DNA of 64,000 nucleotides from Streptomyces sp. Ncost-T10-10d (GTDB taxonomy: Bacteria; Actinomycetota; Actinomycetes; Streptomycetales; Streptomycetaceae). This document shows, one piece after another, positions 1 to 8,395 of this stretch. The notes below the pieces were generated by a model. That model did no database searches. It saw only the letters and a program-made list of their open reading frames with translations, and was not told the origin of the DNA. The DNA is taken from contig NZ_FMDF01000135.1 of assembly GCF_900091955.1 (NCBI RefSeq), forward strand, positions 1 through 64,000, given 5' to 3'. Position 1 is the stretch's first letter. Each line of letters starts with the position of its first letter. The translations under genes and the position numbers were made by a program.

Positions 1-578
1 GGCCGGAGCCGGTCGTGGAGCCCGAGCCGGTCGTGGTCGTGGTGCCCGAACCGGTCGCCGAGACCCCGGTGGCCGTCGAGGCTCCTCAGGGCCGTACGCG
101 CCGTCGGGCGACCCGTAAGGCGACCGCCCCGGCGGGCTCGCCGGCCCCGGCCGAGCAGGTCGAGGAACTGGTATCGGTGGCGGCCCCGGTCGTCGAGGCC
201 CCGCAGCCCGAGGCCGCACCCGAAGAGGTGGTCCCCGAGGCCGCCCCGCCGCGTGCCCGTCGCCGGGTGACCCGCAAGGTCACCGCACCCGCGGGCTCGC
301 CCGCAGGTGCGGACGCGGCAGAGGTCGTCGTGGTGACCGGTTCCGTCGAGCCGAAGCCCGACGCCGAGACCCCCGAAGCCGCGGAAGCGGAGGCCCCGGC
401 GAAGAAGACGGCACGCAAGACCGCGAAGAAGGCCACCGCCAAGAAGGCAGCCACCAAGAAGACGGCGGCCAAGAAGACCGCGGCGAAGAAGACGACGGCC
501 AAGAAGGCGGCGGCGAAGAAGACGGTTGCCGCGGAGCAGTCGTCGCAGCCTTCCGTCTCGGCCGACACCGAGAGCTGA
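1..578 (+). CDS. rne: Ribonuclease E/G, C-terminal tail (5' end outside window)
   Basis: Only the last ~190 codons are present, reading in the frame that contains position 3. The visible protein is low-complexity: Pro/Glu/Val/Ala-rich stretches, two RRR-type basic patches followed by an APAGSPA motif, then a Lys/Ala-rich tail of repeated AKKTA units near residues 125-170. Streptomyces RNase E/G enzymes have such disordered, charged extensions, used for RNA or partner binding, while the S1 and catalytic domains would lie upstream. No catalytic domain is visible, so the identity rests on the tail composition and on synteny: rne normally sits just upstream of rplU-rpmA-obg, which here resume at 15.6 kb after a glycan island. 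The gene is followed at once by a strong inverted repeat. Confidence 0.72.
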   Translation, partial: PEPVVEPEPVVVVVPEPVAETPVAVEAPQGRTRRRATRKATAPAGSPAPAEQVEELVSVAAPVVEAPQPEAAPEEVVPEAAPPRARRRVTRKVTAPAGSPAGADAAEVVVVTGSVEPKPDAETPEAAEAEAPAKKTARKTAKKATAKKAATKKTAAKKTAAKKTTAKKAAAKKTVAAEQSSQPSVSADTES

Positions 579-595
579 CCAGCGGTCGGACGGCA

Positions 596-644
596 ATGCA
601 AAGGAGGTGCGGGTTCCCTTCAAGGGCCCGCACCTCCTTTGCAT
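596..644 (+). terminator. Terminator after rne
   Basis: Perfect 18-bp inverted repeat (596-613 with 627-644) around a 13-nt loop that can itself form three extra G-C pairs. It lies 18 nt after the rne stop. There is no long T tract, which is normal for Streptomyces terminators. Confidence 0.85.
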
Positions 645-969
645 CCGGTTAGGCGGACGTGGGGCATGTGGGCCGCATCTCTTTGGTCGTAACCTCTACG
701 AAACCCCCTGTGAAAACCCTGATAATGTGACGCGGCTGCCGTCGGATGTGCAATTCCCGAGAATGCTGACCGGCGCGTCGGCCCGCTTCAGGTAGGACAA
801 GCCAGCCCTTATGCCCTGGGTGCATTGCCCTCGGGGTAAAAGGGTCATTTGCGCGCAATATATTGGTACAGAATCGGCCATGCGCCGAGGCGGCGGAGCC
901 TCATCCGACATTCGCATGCCTTGGAGCCATCGCCGCTCACAGCTCTTGCGGTGTTCGAGGAGGACGTCC
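645..969. other. Gene-free leader region of the glycan island, with an AT-rich palindrome
   Basis: No convincing ORF is seen between the rne terminator and the aminotransferase start. The stretch contains unusually A+T-rich patches for this genome (around 700-730 and 845-870). One holds the perfect 10-bp palindrome CAATATATTG (856-865), about 105 bp before the first gene of the island. It could be an operator or an AT-rich site for a nucleoid protein such as Lsr2. I could not pick a confident -35/-10 pair. Confidence 0.4.
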
Positions 970-2088
970 ATGTCGAGCGACAACAGGGAAGCAATACCTG
1001 CTGCCCGGCCGGTGATCGGTGAGGAAGAGATCGAGGCCGTGGTGCGCGTACTGCGCAGCGGCCGGGTCGTGCAGGGCCCGGAGGTCGCGGCCTTCGAGGA
1101 AGGCTTCTCGGAGCTGGTCGACGGACGTCACTGCGTCGCGGTCAACTCGGGCACCTCGGCCCTCCATCTCCTGCTGCTCGCCCTGGGGATAGGCCCCGGT
1201 GACGAGGTCATCGTCCCGTCGTTCTCCTTCGCGGCCTCCGCCAACGCGGTCCGCCTGGCCGGTGCCGACGTGGTCTTCGCGGACATCGAGCCGGGCAGCT
1301 TCGGTCTGGACCCGGCAGGGGTCGAGGCCGCCATCACACCCCGCACGGCCGCGATCATGCCCGTCCATCTGTACGGCCACCCGGCCGCGATGGACGCGCT
1401 GATGCCGATCGCGCGGAAGCACGGCCTCGCGGTCGTCGAGGACGCCTGCCAGGCGCACACCGCCGCGCTGGACGGCACACCGGTCGGCGCTTTCGGTTCC
1501 GGCGGCACCTTCAGCTTCTACCCCACGAAGAACATGCACTCCCTCGAAGGAGGCATGGTCACCACCGCCGACGCCGAGGTCGCGCGCACCCTCAGGCTGC
1601 TGCGCAACCAGGGCATGGAGCAGCGGTACGCCAACGAGATCGTCGGCGCCAACATGCGCATGACGGACGTGTCCGCCGCCGTCGGCCGCGTACAGCTCGG
1701 GAAGGTGCTCGGCTGGACCGAGCAGCGGCGCGCCAACGCTGCGTATCTCGACCGGCACATCACCGCGCCGAACGTCACCGTCCCGCCCGTCGCCGACGGT
1801 GCACGCCACGTTTACCACCAGTACACCATCCGGGTGCAGGGTGACCGTGACGCCGCCATGGCCAGGCTGAGCGAGGCGGGCATCGGCAACGCCGTGTACT
1901 ACCCGACTCCGATCCACCGGCTGAAGCCGTACTGGGAGCCCGACCAGAAGGCGGGCCGGACCTGGGATCTGCCGGAGACCGAGCGTGCCGCCGCCGAGGT
2001 CGTCTCGCTGCCCGTACATCCTTCACTGACGCCGGAGGACCTGGACCGCATCGTCGGCGCCGTGAACTCGCTGGGAGACATGCAGTGA
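970..2088 (+). CDS. DegT/DnrJ/EryC1-type sugar aminotransferase (WbpE-like)
   Basis: A 372-residue PLP-dependent nucleotide-sugar aminotransferase. The NSGTSAL cofactor-binding motif lies near residue 60, an EDACQAH motif near 158, and the Schiff-base lysine is K187 in FSFYPTKN. The ATG at 970 is preceded by GAGGAGG with 6-nt spacing, so the longer in-frame start at 811 is rejected. The family transfers an amino group from glutamate to a keto-sugar. The stop overlaps the start of a Gfo/Idh oxidoreductase, which is the WbpB-WbpE arrangement in which the dehydrogenase makes the 3-keto-UDP-GlcNAcA that the aminotransferase converts to the 3-amino sugar. With WbpA-, WbpD- and WbpI-like genes in the same island, 3-amination of UDP-GlcNAcA is the most economical role. 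Exact regiochemistry is inferred. Confidence 0.88.
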   Translation: MSSDNREAIPAARPVIGEEEIEAVVRVLRSGRVVQGPEVAAFEEGFSELVDGRHCVAVNSGTSALHLLLLALGIGPGDEVIVPSFSFAASANAVRLAGADVVFADIEPGSFGLDPAGVEAAITPRTAAIMPVHLYGHPAAMDALMPIARKHGLAVVEDACQAHTAALDGTPVGAFGSGGTFSFYPTKNMHSLEGGMVTTADAEVARTLRLLRNQGMEQRYANEIVGANMRMTDVSAAVGRVQLGKVLGWTEQRRANAAYLDRHITAPNVTVPPVADGARHVYHQYTIRVQGDRDAAMARLSEAGIGNAVYYPTPIHRLKPYWEPDQKAGRTWDLPETERAAAEVVSLPVHPSLTPEDLDRIVGAVNSLGDMQ

Positions 2089-3104
2089 CCGCAGAACTGA
2101 GAGCCGGTCTGATCGGCCTCGGCTCGATGGGCCGCCACCACGCCCGTGTGCTGGCCGGCCTGGACGACGTACAACTGGTCGGCGTCGTCGACCCGATGGG
2201 GGACAAGAACGGCTGGGCGCAGGGCGCTCCCGTACTGTCCACGGTCGAGGAGCTCATCACCCTCGGTGTCGACTACGCGGTCGTGGCCTGCCCCACCGCG
2301 CTGCACGAGGAAGTCGGCCTTCAGCTCGCCGAGGCCGGTGTCTGCGCGCTGATCGAGAAGCCTGTCGCCGACACCGTGGAAGGTGCCCGACGGCTCGTCG
2401 ACGCCTTCGAGTCGCGCGGCCTGGTGGCGGGCGTCGGCCACATCGAGCGCTGCAACCCGGCGCTGCGGTCGATGCGCGCCCGCCTGGAGGCGGGGGAGCT
2501 GGGCGAGGTCTTCCAGGTCGTCACCCGTCGGCAGGGCCCGTTCCCGCACCGCATCGCCGATGTCGGCGTGGTCAAGGACCTCGCCACCCACGACATCGAC
2601 CTGACCGGCTGGGTGACGGGCCAGGCCTACACCTCGATCTCCGCCCACACCGTGTCGAAGTCCGGCCGCCCGCACGAGGACATGGTCTCCGCCGTGGGCC
2701 AGCTCTCCGATGGAACCATGGTCAACCACCTGGTCAACTGGCTGAGCCCGCTCAAGGAACGTTTCACCTCCGTCACCGGCGAGCGTGGCACCTTCATTGC
2801 CGACACCCTCACCGCCGACCTCACCTTCCACTCGAACGCCGCGGTGGCCACCGAGTGGGAGGCGCTGCAGGCCTTCCGAGGCGTCTCCGAGGGCGACATG
2901 ATCCGGTACGCCATTGCCAAGCGCGAGCCGCTGCTGGTCGAGCACGAGCTCTTCCGGGACGCGGTGCGCGGCAGCGAGAAGGACATATGCACGCTGCAGG
3001 AGGGGCTGCGCACGGTGGAAGTGGCCGCAGCGGTCCTGGAATCGGCGAAGACAGGGCGCACTGTCACGACCTTCGTGGGGGAGCCCACCACCCATGGAAC
3101 CTGA
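2085..3104 (+). CDS. Gfo/Idh/MocA-family NAD(P)-dependent sugar oxidoreductase (WbpB-like)
   Basis: A 339-residue protein with an N-terminal Rossmann motif GLIGLGSMGRHH (about residues 8-19), the family EKP motif (E91-P93, where Lys is the usual catalytic residue) and a GHIERCNP segment typical of Gfo/Idh sugar dehydrogenases. The GTG start overlaps the aminotransferase stop by 4 nt (GTGA), so the two are translationally coupled. In the WbpB/WbpE pair the dehydrogenase oxidises C3 of UDP-GlcNAc uronate and hands the unstable 3-keto sugar to the aminotransferase, and this arrangement fits that role. Other Gfo/Idh substrates cannot be excluded from sequence alone. Confidence 0.87.
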   Translation: MTAELRAGLIGLGSMGRHHARVLAGLDDVQLVGVVDPMGDKNGWAQGAPVLSTVEELITLGVDYAVVACPTALHEEVGLQLAEAGVCALIEKPVADTVEGARRLVDAFESRGLVAGVGHIERCNPALRSMRARLEAGELGEVFQVVTRRQGPFPHRIADVGVVKDLATHDIDLTGWVTGQAYTSISAHTVSKSGRPHEDMVSAVGQLSDGTMVNHLVNWLSPLKERFTSVTGERGTFIADTLTADLTFHSNAAVATEWEALQAFRGVSEGDMIRYAIAKREPLLVEHELFRDAVRGSEKDICTLQEGLRTVEVAAAVLESAKTGRTVTTFVGEPTTHGT

Positions 3105-3170
3105 GAACAGCGCGAGGCTGTTTCCCGGAAGTACGCGCACATCCGTCGAGAGAGCCACTGAGGTGACCGT

Positions 3171-4814
3171 GTGACCGGCAGACCCGATGTCCCCGACGTA
3201 ACCGTCGTCGTGGCCGTGTACAACACCATGCCTTACCTCACCGAGTGCCTGAACTCTCTCGTCGGGCAGTCCATCGGTCTCGACCGGCTGGAGGTCGTCG
3301 CGGTCGACGACGGTTCGACGGACGACAGCGCCGCCGAACTCGACCGCTTCGCCGCGCGCTACCCGGGTACGGTCAAGGTCGTCCACCAGCCCAACTCCGG
3401 TGGCCCGGCGATGCCGAGCAACCGGGCACTGGAGCTCGCCACCGGCAGGTACGTCTACTTCATCGGCTCCGACGACTACCTCGGCGAGGAGGCGCTGGAG
3501 CGGATGGTGACCTGTGCCGACACCCATGGCTCCGACGTCGTCATAGGCAAGATGGTCGGCACCAACGGGCGGTACGTGCGGCAGTCGCTCTACAAGGCCA
3601 ATGATCCCGATGTCAGCCTCTACGGGCCCGAGTTGCCGTTCGCGCTGGCCAACACCAAGCTCTTCCGCCGCGACCTCGTGGAGAAGCACCAACTGCGCTT
3701 CCCCGAGGACGTGCCGGTCGGTAGCGACCAGCCCTTCACCATCGAGGCGTGCGTCCACGCCCGCAAGATATCCGTGGTGGCCGACTACACCTGCTACTAC
3801 GCGGTGAAGCGCGGGGATGCCAGCAATATCACCTACCGCGCCAACCATCTGGCACGGCTCCGCTGCACGGCCGTGATCATGGACCATGCTGCCGGGCTGA
3901 TCGAGGCCGGGCCGAACCGGGACGCCGTCTTCAAGCGCCATTTCACCTGGGAGCTCTCCAAGCTCATCCAGGGCGACTTCGTGGACCTCGACGAGGAGAC
4001 GAAGCGTGAGATATGCGCCGGTATCACCCGGCTCGCCGACTCCTACCTGACGGACCCGCTCAGCGATTCGCTCCCGGCCAAGCTGCGGGCGAGGCTCCGG
4101 CTCGCGCAGCGCGGCGCCGTTGACGAACTCTGCCGAGCCATCAGCGAAGAGGCCGAGCACGGCGCGCCCCCCTTTCACCTGGAGGACGGCCGGGCCTTCG
4201 CCCGCTACCCCGGGTTCCGCGACGCGGGGCTGGAACTCCCCGACCGCTGCTTCGAACTGGTCGGGGAGATCGTCCCCGGACGCCTGGCCAACAAGACCCG
4301 GTTGATCGAGTCGGAGTGGGTACAGACCGGCGAGGAGCTGTCGCTCGCCCTGACGATACGGATCGGTGTCGTCGGCGACACCGGCTCCGCGGTCGTCCGT
4401 CTCGTCGAGGGCGCCATGCCCAAGAGCGCCGACAAGGCGCGCGCCCACCGCCTGCCGGACGGGCACGATCTGCCCCCGGCGCAGGGGGAGTTCACCCGGG
4501 AACTCACGGACGATGGCAACGCCACCGTGCTGCGGGCCCGGATTCCGCTCGAACCCCGTACGGCCAAGCGGGGCGTGCGGGTCTTCGTGGACGTGGCCGG
4601 TGGAACGTACGAGATCCCGGTACGCGGCGACGGTCGACCCATGCCGCTCGCCCGCAGGTGGCACGGCGAGACGGACCCGTACCGGGCCGCGGCGCGTCTC
4701 AACACCAAGGGCCGCATGGTGATCAGGACCGGCCCGCTCCATCCGCCCAAGAAACCGCTGGGCTCGCGGCTGCGATCCCTGTTGACCGGCACCAAGCGCT
4801 CCAAGAGGAAGTAA
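3171..4814 (+). CDS. GT2-family glycosyltransferase with long C-terminal extension
   Basis: A 547-residue Leloir-type transferase. Residues 10-130 form the GT-A nucleotide-sugar domain, with DDGST at 46-50, an NSGGP segment near 75 and the metal-binding-like GSDDY at 99-103. A DVVIGK motif at 122-127 recurs in the two other long GT2 proteins of the window (21878 and 27875 genes). The last ~200 residues form a beta-rich extension ending in a very basic tail (GTKRSKRK), possibly for membrane or polymer association. There is no signal peptide or membrane segment, so it should act on the cytoplasmic face. The GTG start has TGAGG 7 nt upstream. It sits 66 nt after the WbpB-like gene and 2 nt before the WbpA-like gene, so it belongs to the same operon. 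Donor and acceptor are unknown. Confidence 0.85.
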   Translation: MTGRPDVPDVTVVVAVYNTMPYLTECLNSLVGQSIGLDRLEVVAVDDGSTDDSAAELDRFAARYPGTVKVVHQPNSGGPAMPSNRALELATGRYVYFIGSDDYLGEEALERMVTCADTHGSDVVIGKMVGTNGRYVRQSLYKANDPDVSLYGPELPFALANTKLFRRDLVEKHQLRFPEDVPVGSDQPFTIEACVHARKISVVADYTCYYAVKRGDASNITYRANHLARLRCTAVIMDHAAGLIEAGPNRDAVFKRHFTWELSKLIQGDFVDLDEETKREICAGITRLADSYLTDPLSDSLPAKLRARLRLAQRGAVDELCRAISEEAEHGAPPFHLEDGRAFARYPGFRDAGLELPDRCFELVGEIVPGRLANKTRLIESEWVQTGEELSLALTIRIGVVGDTGSAVVRLVEGAMPKSADKARAHRLPDGHDLPPAQGEFTRELTDDGNATVLRARIPLEPRTAKRGVRVFVDVAGGTYEIPVRGDGRPMPLARRWHGETDPYRAAARLNTKGRMVIRTGPLHPPKKPLGSRLRSLLTGTKRSKRK

Positions 4815-4816
4815 CC

Positions 4817-6100
4817 ATGAACATCTGTGTAGTCGCCCTGGGCAAGATCGGTCTGCCGCTCGCCGTGCAGTTCGCCGCCAAGGGCCACCGGGTGATCGGC
4901 GCCGACGTCAACGAGAAGGTCGTCGAGCTGGTCAACGCCGGCACCGAGCCGTTCCCCGGCGAGCACGACCTCGACATCAAGCTCAAGGAGACCGTCGAGG
5001 CGGGGCTGCTGACCGCGACGACGGACACCGCGTCCGCGGTTGCCCAGTCCGAGGCCGTCGTGGTCGTCGTACCCCTCTTCGTGGACGCGGAAGGCACGCC
5101 GGACTTCGGCTGGATGGACTCCGCGACCAAGGCGATCGCCGCCGGTCTCAAGCCCGGTACTCTCGTCAGCTACGAGACCACGCTGCCGGTCGGCACCACC
5201 CGTACCCGCTGGGCGCCGATGCTCGAAGAGGGCTCCGGTCTCAAGGCCGGGGAAGACTTCCACCTGGTGTTCTCCCCGGAGCGAGTGCTCACCGGCCGGG
5301 TCTTCGCGGACCTGCGCCGCTACCCGAAGCTGGTCGGCGGGATCGACGAGGCATCGGCCGCGCACGGTGTGTCGTTCTACGAGTCGGTCCTGGACTTCGA
5401 TGACCGTACGGACCTGCCGCGCCCCAACGGCGTCTGGGACCTGGGCACTTCGGAAGCGTCCGAGCTGGCCAAGCTCGCCGAGACGACCTACCGCGATGTC
5501 AACATCGGTCTGGCGAACCAGTTCGCCCGCTTCGCCGACCAGCAGAACATCGACGTCCTCAAGGTCATCGAGGCCTGCAACTCCCAGCCCTACAGCCACA
5601 TCCACCAGCCGGGCATCGCCGTCGGCGGGCACTGCATCCCGATCTACCCGCGGATGTACCTCTGGAACGACCCCTCGGCGACCGTGGTGCGTTCGGCGCG
5701 CGAGGCCAACGCGGCCATGCCCGAGTACGCGGTCGATCTGCTCGCCGCCGCCTATGGCGACCTGGACGGGGTCGGTGTGCTGGTGCTGGGCGCGGCCTAC
5801 CGCGGCGGAGTGAAGGAGACGGCCTTTTCCGGCGTCTTCCCGACCGTCGAGGCACTGAAGGAGCGCGGTGCGGTGCCGTTCGTCTCGGACCCGATGTACA
5901 CGGCCGAGGAGCTGACCGCGCACGGCCTCGTCCCGCACGAGGGCCAGACCGTCACCGCCGCGATCCTCCAGGCCGACCACGCCGAGTACCGCGAGCTCGC
6001 CGCCGCCGATCTCCCGGACGTCCGCGTCCTGGTCGACGGCCGTCGCACGACGGACCCGGCCCGCTGGGCGGGTGTGCGGCGCGTCGTCATCGGCGGCTGA
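4817..6100 (+). CDS. UDP-N-acetylhexosamine 6-dehydrogenase (WbpA/WecC type)
   Basis: A 427-residue member of the UDP-glucose/GDP-mannose dehydrogenase family. The N-terminal Rossmann motif is VALGKIGLPLA (residues 6-16). The catalytic cysteine is C273 in GGHCIPIYP, and the central dimerisation domain contains the conserved SEASELAKLAETTYR stretch. The family oxidises the C6 hydroxyl of a UDP-sugar to a carboxylate with two NAD+. The GGHCIPIYP context is typical of enzymes acting on UDP-GlcNAc or UDP-ManNAc. Together with the WbpB, WbpE, WbpD and WbpI-like genes, UDP-GlcNAc to UDP-GlcNAcA is the likely first step. The start at 4817 has an AGAGGAAG Shine-Dalgarno sequence overlapping the end of the GT2 gene. 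Confidence 0.9.
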   Translation: MNICVVALGKIGLPLAVQFAAKGHRVIGADVNEKVVELVNAGTEPFPGEHDLDIKLKETVEAGLLTATTDTASAVAQSEAVVVVVPLFVDAEGTPDFGWMDSATKAIAAGLKPGTLVSYETTLPVGTTRTRWAPMLEEGSGLKAGEDFHLVFSPERVLTGRVFADLRRYPKLVGGIDEASAAHGVSFYESVLDFDDRTDLPRPNGVWDLGTSEASELAKLAETTYRDVNIGLANQFARFADQQNIDVLKVIEACNSQPYSHIHQPGIAVGGHCIPIYPRMYLWNDPSATVVRSAREANAAMPEYAVDLLAAAYGDLDGVGVLVLGAAYRGGVKETAFSGVFPTVEALKERGAVPFVSDPMYTAEELTAHGLVPHEGQTVTAAILQADHAEYRELAAADLPDVRVLVDGRRTTDPARWAGVRRVVIGG

Positions 6101-6124
6101 CCAGCCCACGCTTTGAGAACCGTA

Positions 6125-6156
6125 CGAGACCCCGACGGCTTGCCCTCGGGGTCTCG
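6125..6156 (+). terminator. Terminator after the WbpEB-GT2-WbpA operon
   Basis: Perfect 11-bp inverted repeat (6125-6135 with 6146-6156) with a 10-nt loop, 24 nt after the dehydrogenase stop. It separates the first operon from galU. Confidence 0.72.
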
Positions 6157-6187
6157 CGTTGTGTCAGGAACGAGACTCGGACGTCAG

Positions 6188-7081
6188 ATGATCAAAAAGG
6201 CTGTTATCCCCGCGGCGGGTCTGGGAACCCGCTTTTTGCCGGCCACGAAGGCCACTCCGAAGGAAATGCTCCCGGTCGTGGACAAGCCGGCGATTCAGTA
6301 TGTGGTGGAAGAGGCCGCGGCAGCGGGTCTTTCCGACGTGCTGATGATCACGGGCCGCAACAAGCGCCCTCTGGAGGACCACTTCGATCGAAACCACGAG
6401 CTGGAGTCCGCCCTCCTCCGGAAGGGGGACGCAGACCGGTTGCTCAAGGTTCAGGAGTCGAGCGACCTGGCCACCATGCACTACGTACGCCAAGGTGCGC
6501 CGAAGGGGCTCGGACACGCGGTGCTGTGCGCCGCTCCGCACGTCGGCGACGAGCCGTTCGCGGTGCTTCTCGGCGACGACCTCATAGATCCCCGCGATCC
6601 GCTGCTCTCTCGCATGGTCGACATTCAGACGCGCAAGGGTGGCAGTGTTGTGGCACTGATGGAGGTGGAGCCCGACAAGACGCACTTGTACGGCTGCGCG
6701 GCCGTCGAAGCCACGGAAGAGGAAGACGTCGTCAGAATCACCCGGCTTGTCGAGAAGCCCGCGCCCGCTGACGCGCCGAGCAACTTCGCGGTCATCGGCC
6801 GGTATGTGCTGGCCCCGGAGATCTTTCCGGTCCTGAGGGGGACGGAGCCGGGCCGGGCCGGCGAGATTCAGCTGACCGACGCGCTCCAGGTGCTTGCCGG
6901 TGACGAGAAGATTGCCGGACCCGTACACGGTGTCGTCTTCCGTGGGCGGCGCTACGACACCGGTGACCGGGGCGAATACCTGCGTGCCATCGTCGGGCTC
7001 GCCTGTGAACGTGAAGACCTGGGACCGGACTTTCGGTCCTGGCTCCGGCGTTATGTGACCAAGGAAATGCCCGAAGACTAA
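6188..7081 (+). CDS. galU: UTP-glucose-1-phosphate uridylyltransferase
   Basis: A 297-residue nucleotidyltransferase starting MIKKAVIPAAG, with the signature GLGTRFLPATK (about residues 11-21), a KEMLPVVDKP segment, LLGDD for metal and sugar-phosphate binding, and VEKP near residue 190. It makes UDP-glucose from UTP and glucose-1-phosphate. The ATG at 6188 matches the usual GalU N-terminus but has only a weak ribosome site. An in-frame GTG at 6161 would add nine residues unlike the family. Its place inside the glycan island suggests a dedicated supply of UDP-glucose; a housekeeping galU probably exists elsewhere, which cannot be seen here. Confidence 0.92.
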   Translation: MIKKAVIPAAGLGTRFLPATKATPKEMLPVVDKPAIQYVVEEAAAAGLSDVLMITGRNKRPLEDHFDRNHELESALLRKGDADRLLKVQESSDLATMHYVRQGAPKGLGHAVLCAAPHVGDEPFAVLLGDDLIDPRDPLLSRMVDIQTRKGGSVVALMEVEPDKTHLYGCAAVEATEEEDVVRITRLVEKPAPADAPSNFAVIGRYVLAPEIFPVLRGTEPGRAGEIQLTDALQVLAGDEKIAGPVHGVVFRGRRYDTGDRGEYLRAIVGLACEREDLGPDFRSWLRRYVTKEMPED

Positions 7082-7102
7082 ACGGAACCGGTCTTCAGGT
7101 CA

Positions 7103-7146
7103 CCGGGGTGGTGCGTTGCCCACGGGCGGGCAACGCACCACCCCGG
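7103..7146. terminator. Bidirectional terminator between galU and the epimerase gene
   Basis: Perfect 19-bp inverted repeat (7103-7121 with 7128-7146) and a 6-nt loop between the convergent galU and WbpI-like genes. Its symmetry lets it serve both strands. Confidence 0.9.
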
Positions 7147-7151
7147 TCAGG

Positions 7152-8240
7152 TCAGCGCTTGTGCTGTTCCAGCAGCTCGACGACGCGCTGGGCGGCCTTG
7201 CCGTCACCGTAAGGGAAGCCACGCGGCGTTGTCGGCGACGGTCGTGTGGCGATCCCGGCCCAGTCGGCCGGGGACAACTCGTCTGGGTTCGGCACCAGTT
7301 GGTTCCAGCCGCCCTCCAGAGTCTCCACCCACTCCGTCTCCGGTCGGATGGTCGTGCAGACCCGGTCCAGAAGGAACGCTTCCTTCTGCAGGCCTCCGGA
7401 GTCCGTGACCACGCCGGAGGATCCGAGTACCGCGGCGATCAGGCCCGCGTAGGGCAGCGGCCGTCCGGCATGCAGGGAACCGCGGTTCAGGTCGATTCCA
7501 TGCTGTTCGGCACGTGCTGTCAGCCGGGGGTGTGCCAGCAGAGCAACCGGCAGAGGAAGGGCCGCGAGGGCGCCGAGCAGGGCGTCCAGCCGCTCCGGGG
7601 AGTCGGTGTTGTCCGGTCGGTGCAGGGTGGCCAGCAGATAAGGGGCATGGGGATCGATGCCGTCCGGCAGAGCGGGCGCCGATTGCACACCCGAGGTGAT
7701 TTTGTCCCGGATCCGGAGACAGACGTCCACCATGACGTCGCCGGCCAGCACCGAGCGTTCTGCCAACCCCTCGTTGGACAGGTGCCGCATGGCCTCTTCC
7801 GTCGGAGCGAGAAGGAGGTCGGCGGCGTGATCGGTGAGGATGCGGTTGTGCTCCTCCGGCATCCGGCGGTTGAAGGAGCGAAGACCGGCTTCCAGGTGCG
7901 CGACGGGCAGGTGCATCTTCACCCCGGAGAGCGCGCCGGCCAGGGTGGAGTTGGTGTCTCCGTACACGAGTACCCAGTCGGGGCGTTCAGCGGCCAGCAC
8001 GGGGTCTATGGCAGCGAGCACGCCACCGGTCTGGATGCCGTGGCTGCCCGAACCGATACCCAGGTGGACGTCCGGATCCGGGATGCCCAGGCCGGAGAAG
8101 AAGACATCGGACAGGTCCGCGTCGTAGTGCTGGCCGGTGTGCACGATCACGTGCTGGTGATCGGTCGCGGCGAACGCGGCCGCGATCGGTGCGAGCTTGA
8201 CCAGTTGGGGGCGCGCGCCCACGACGCTGAGGACCTTCAT
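7152..8240 (-). CDS. Non-hydrolysing UDP-N-acetylglucosamine 2-epimerase family (WbpI-like)
   Basis: A 362-residue GT-B-fold epimerase. It opens with the nucleotide-binding motif GARPQLVK (the GARPQ form is, as I recall, characteristic of the WbpI-type branch, against GTRPE in WecB). It also has HTGQHYD near residue 36, YGDTNS near 94, AHLEAGLRS near 115, PEEHNR near 129 and TDSGG near 284. A perfect AAGGAG lies upstream of the ATG. WecB-type enzymes epimerise UDP-GlcNAc. WbpI-type enzymes epimerise UDP-2,3-diacetamido-glucuronate to the manno form, the last sugar-nucleotide step of the pathway whose other enzymes are encoded nearby. It is transcribed away from the GT4 gene at 8396 across a 155-bp divergent promoter region. 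Confidence 0.88.
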   Translation of the reverse strand: MKVLSVVGARPQLVKLAPIAAAFAATDHQHVIVHTGQHYDADLSDVFFSGLGIPDPDVHLGIGSGSHGIQTGGVLAAIDPVLAAERPDWVLVYGDTNSTLAGALSGVKMHLPVAHLEAGLRSFNRRMPEEHNRILTDHAADLLLAPTEEAMRHLSNEGLAERSVLAGDVMVDVCLRIRDKITSGVQSAPALPDGIDPHAPYLLATLHRPDNTDSPERLDALLGALAALPLPVALLAHPRLTARAEQHGIDLNRGSLHAGRPLPYAGLIAAVLGSSGVVTDSGGLQKEAFLLDRVCTTIRPETEWVETLEGGWNQLVPNPDELSPADWAGIATRPSPTTPRGFPYGDGKAAQRVVELLEQHKR

Positions 8241-8395
8241 GATGGATGTGCTCCTTGCAGAGGCGGTAGCGGCAGGCTACGCGTGAGGCAAACAAGACGT
8301 GCCACGTCCCGCTTCAGCCCGGTGACGTGGAAGTGAGGAATCGCCCCGATGATAAAGTGTGCTTTCAAGACTGGGTTGCGCGGAGGAAGTCATAG
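8241..8395. promoter_or_regulatory. Divergent promoter region with inverted repeat
   Basis: The region lies between the divergent WbpI-like and GT4 genes, so it must promote both directions. It contains a 7-bp inverted repeat, CCACGTC (8302-8308) and GACGTGG (8324-8330), which may be an operator. The GT4 start has GGAGGAA upstream and the epimerase start has AAGGAG. I cannot assign -35/-10 boxes with confidence. Confidence 0.4.

Noticed and set aside
1899..4742. 947-codon ORF on the minus strand
   Set aside because: Antisense shadow of the aminotransferase, oxidoreductase and GT2 genes, produced by high third-position G+C; no recognisable motifs or ribosome site.
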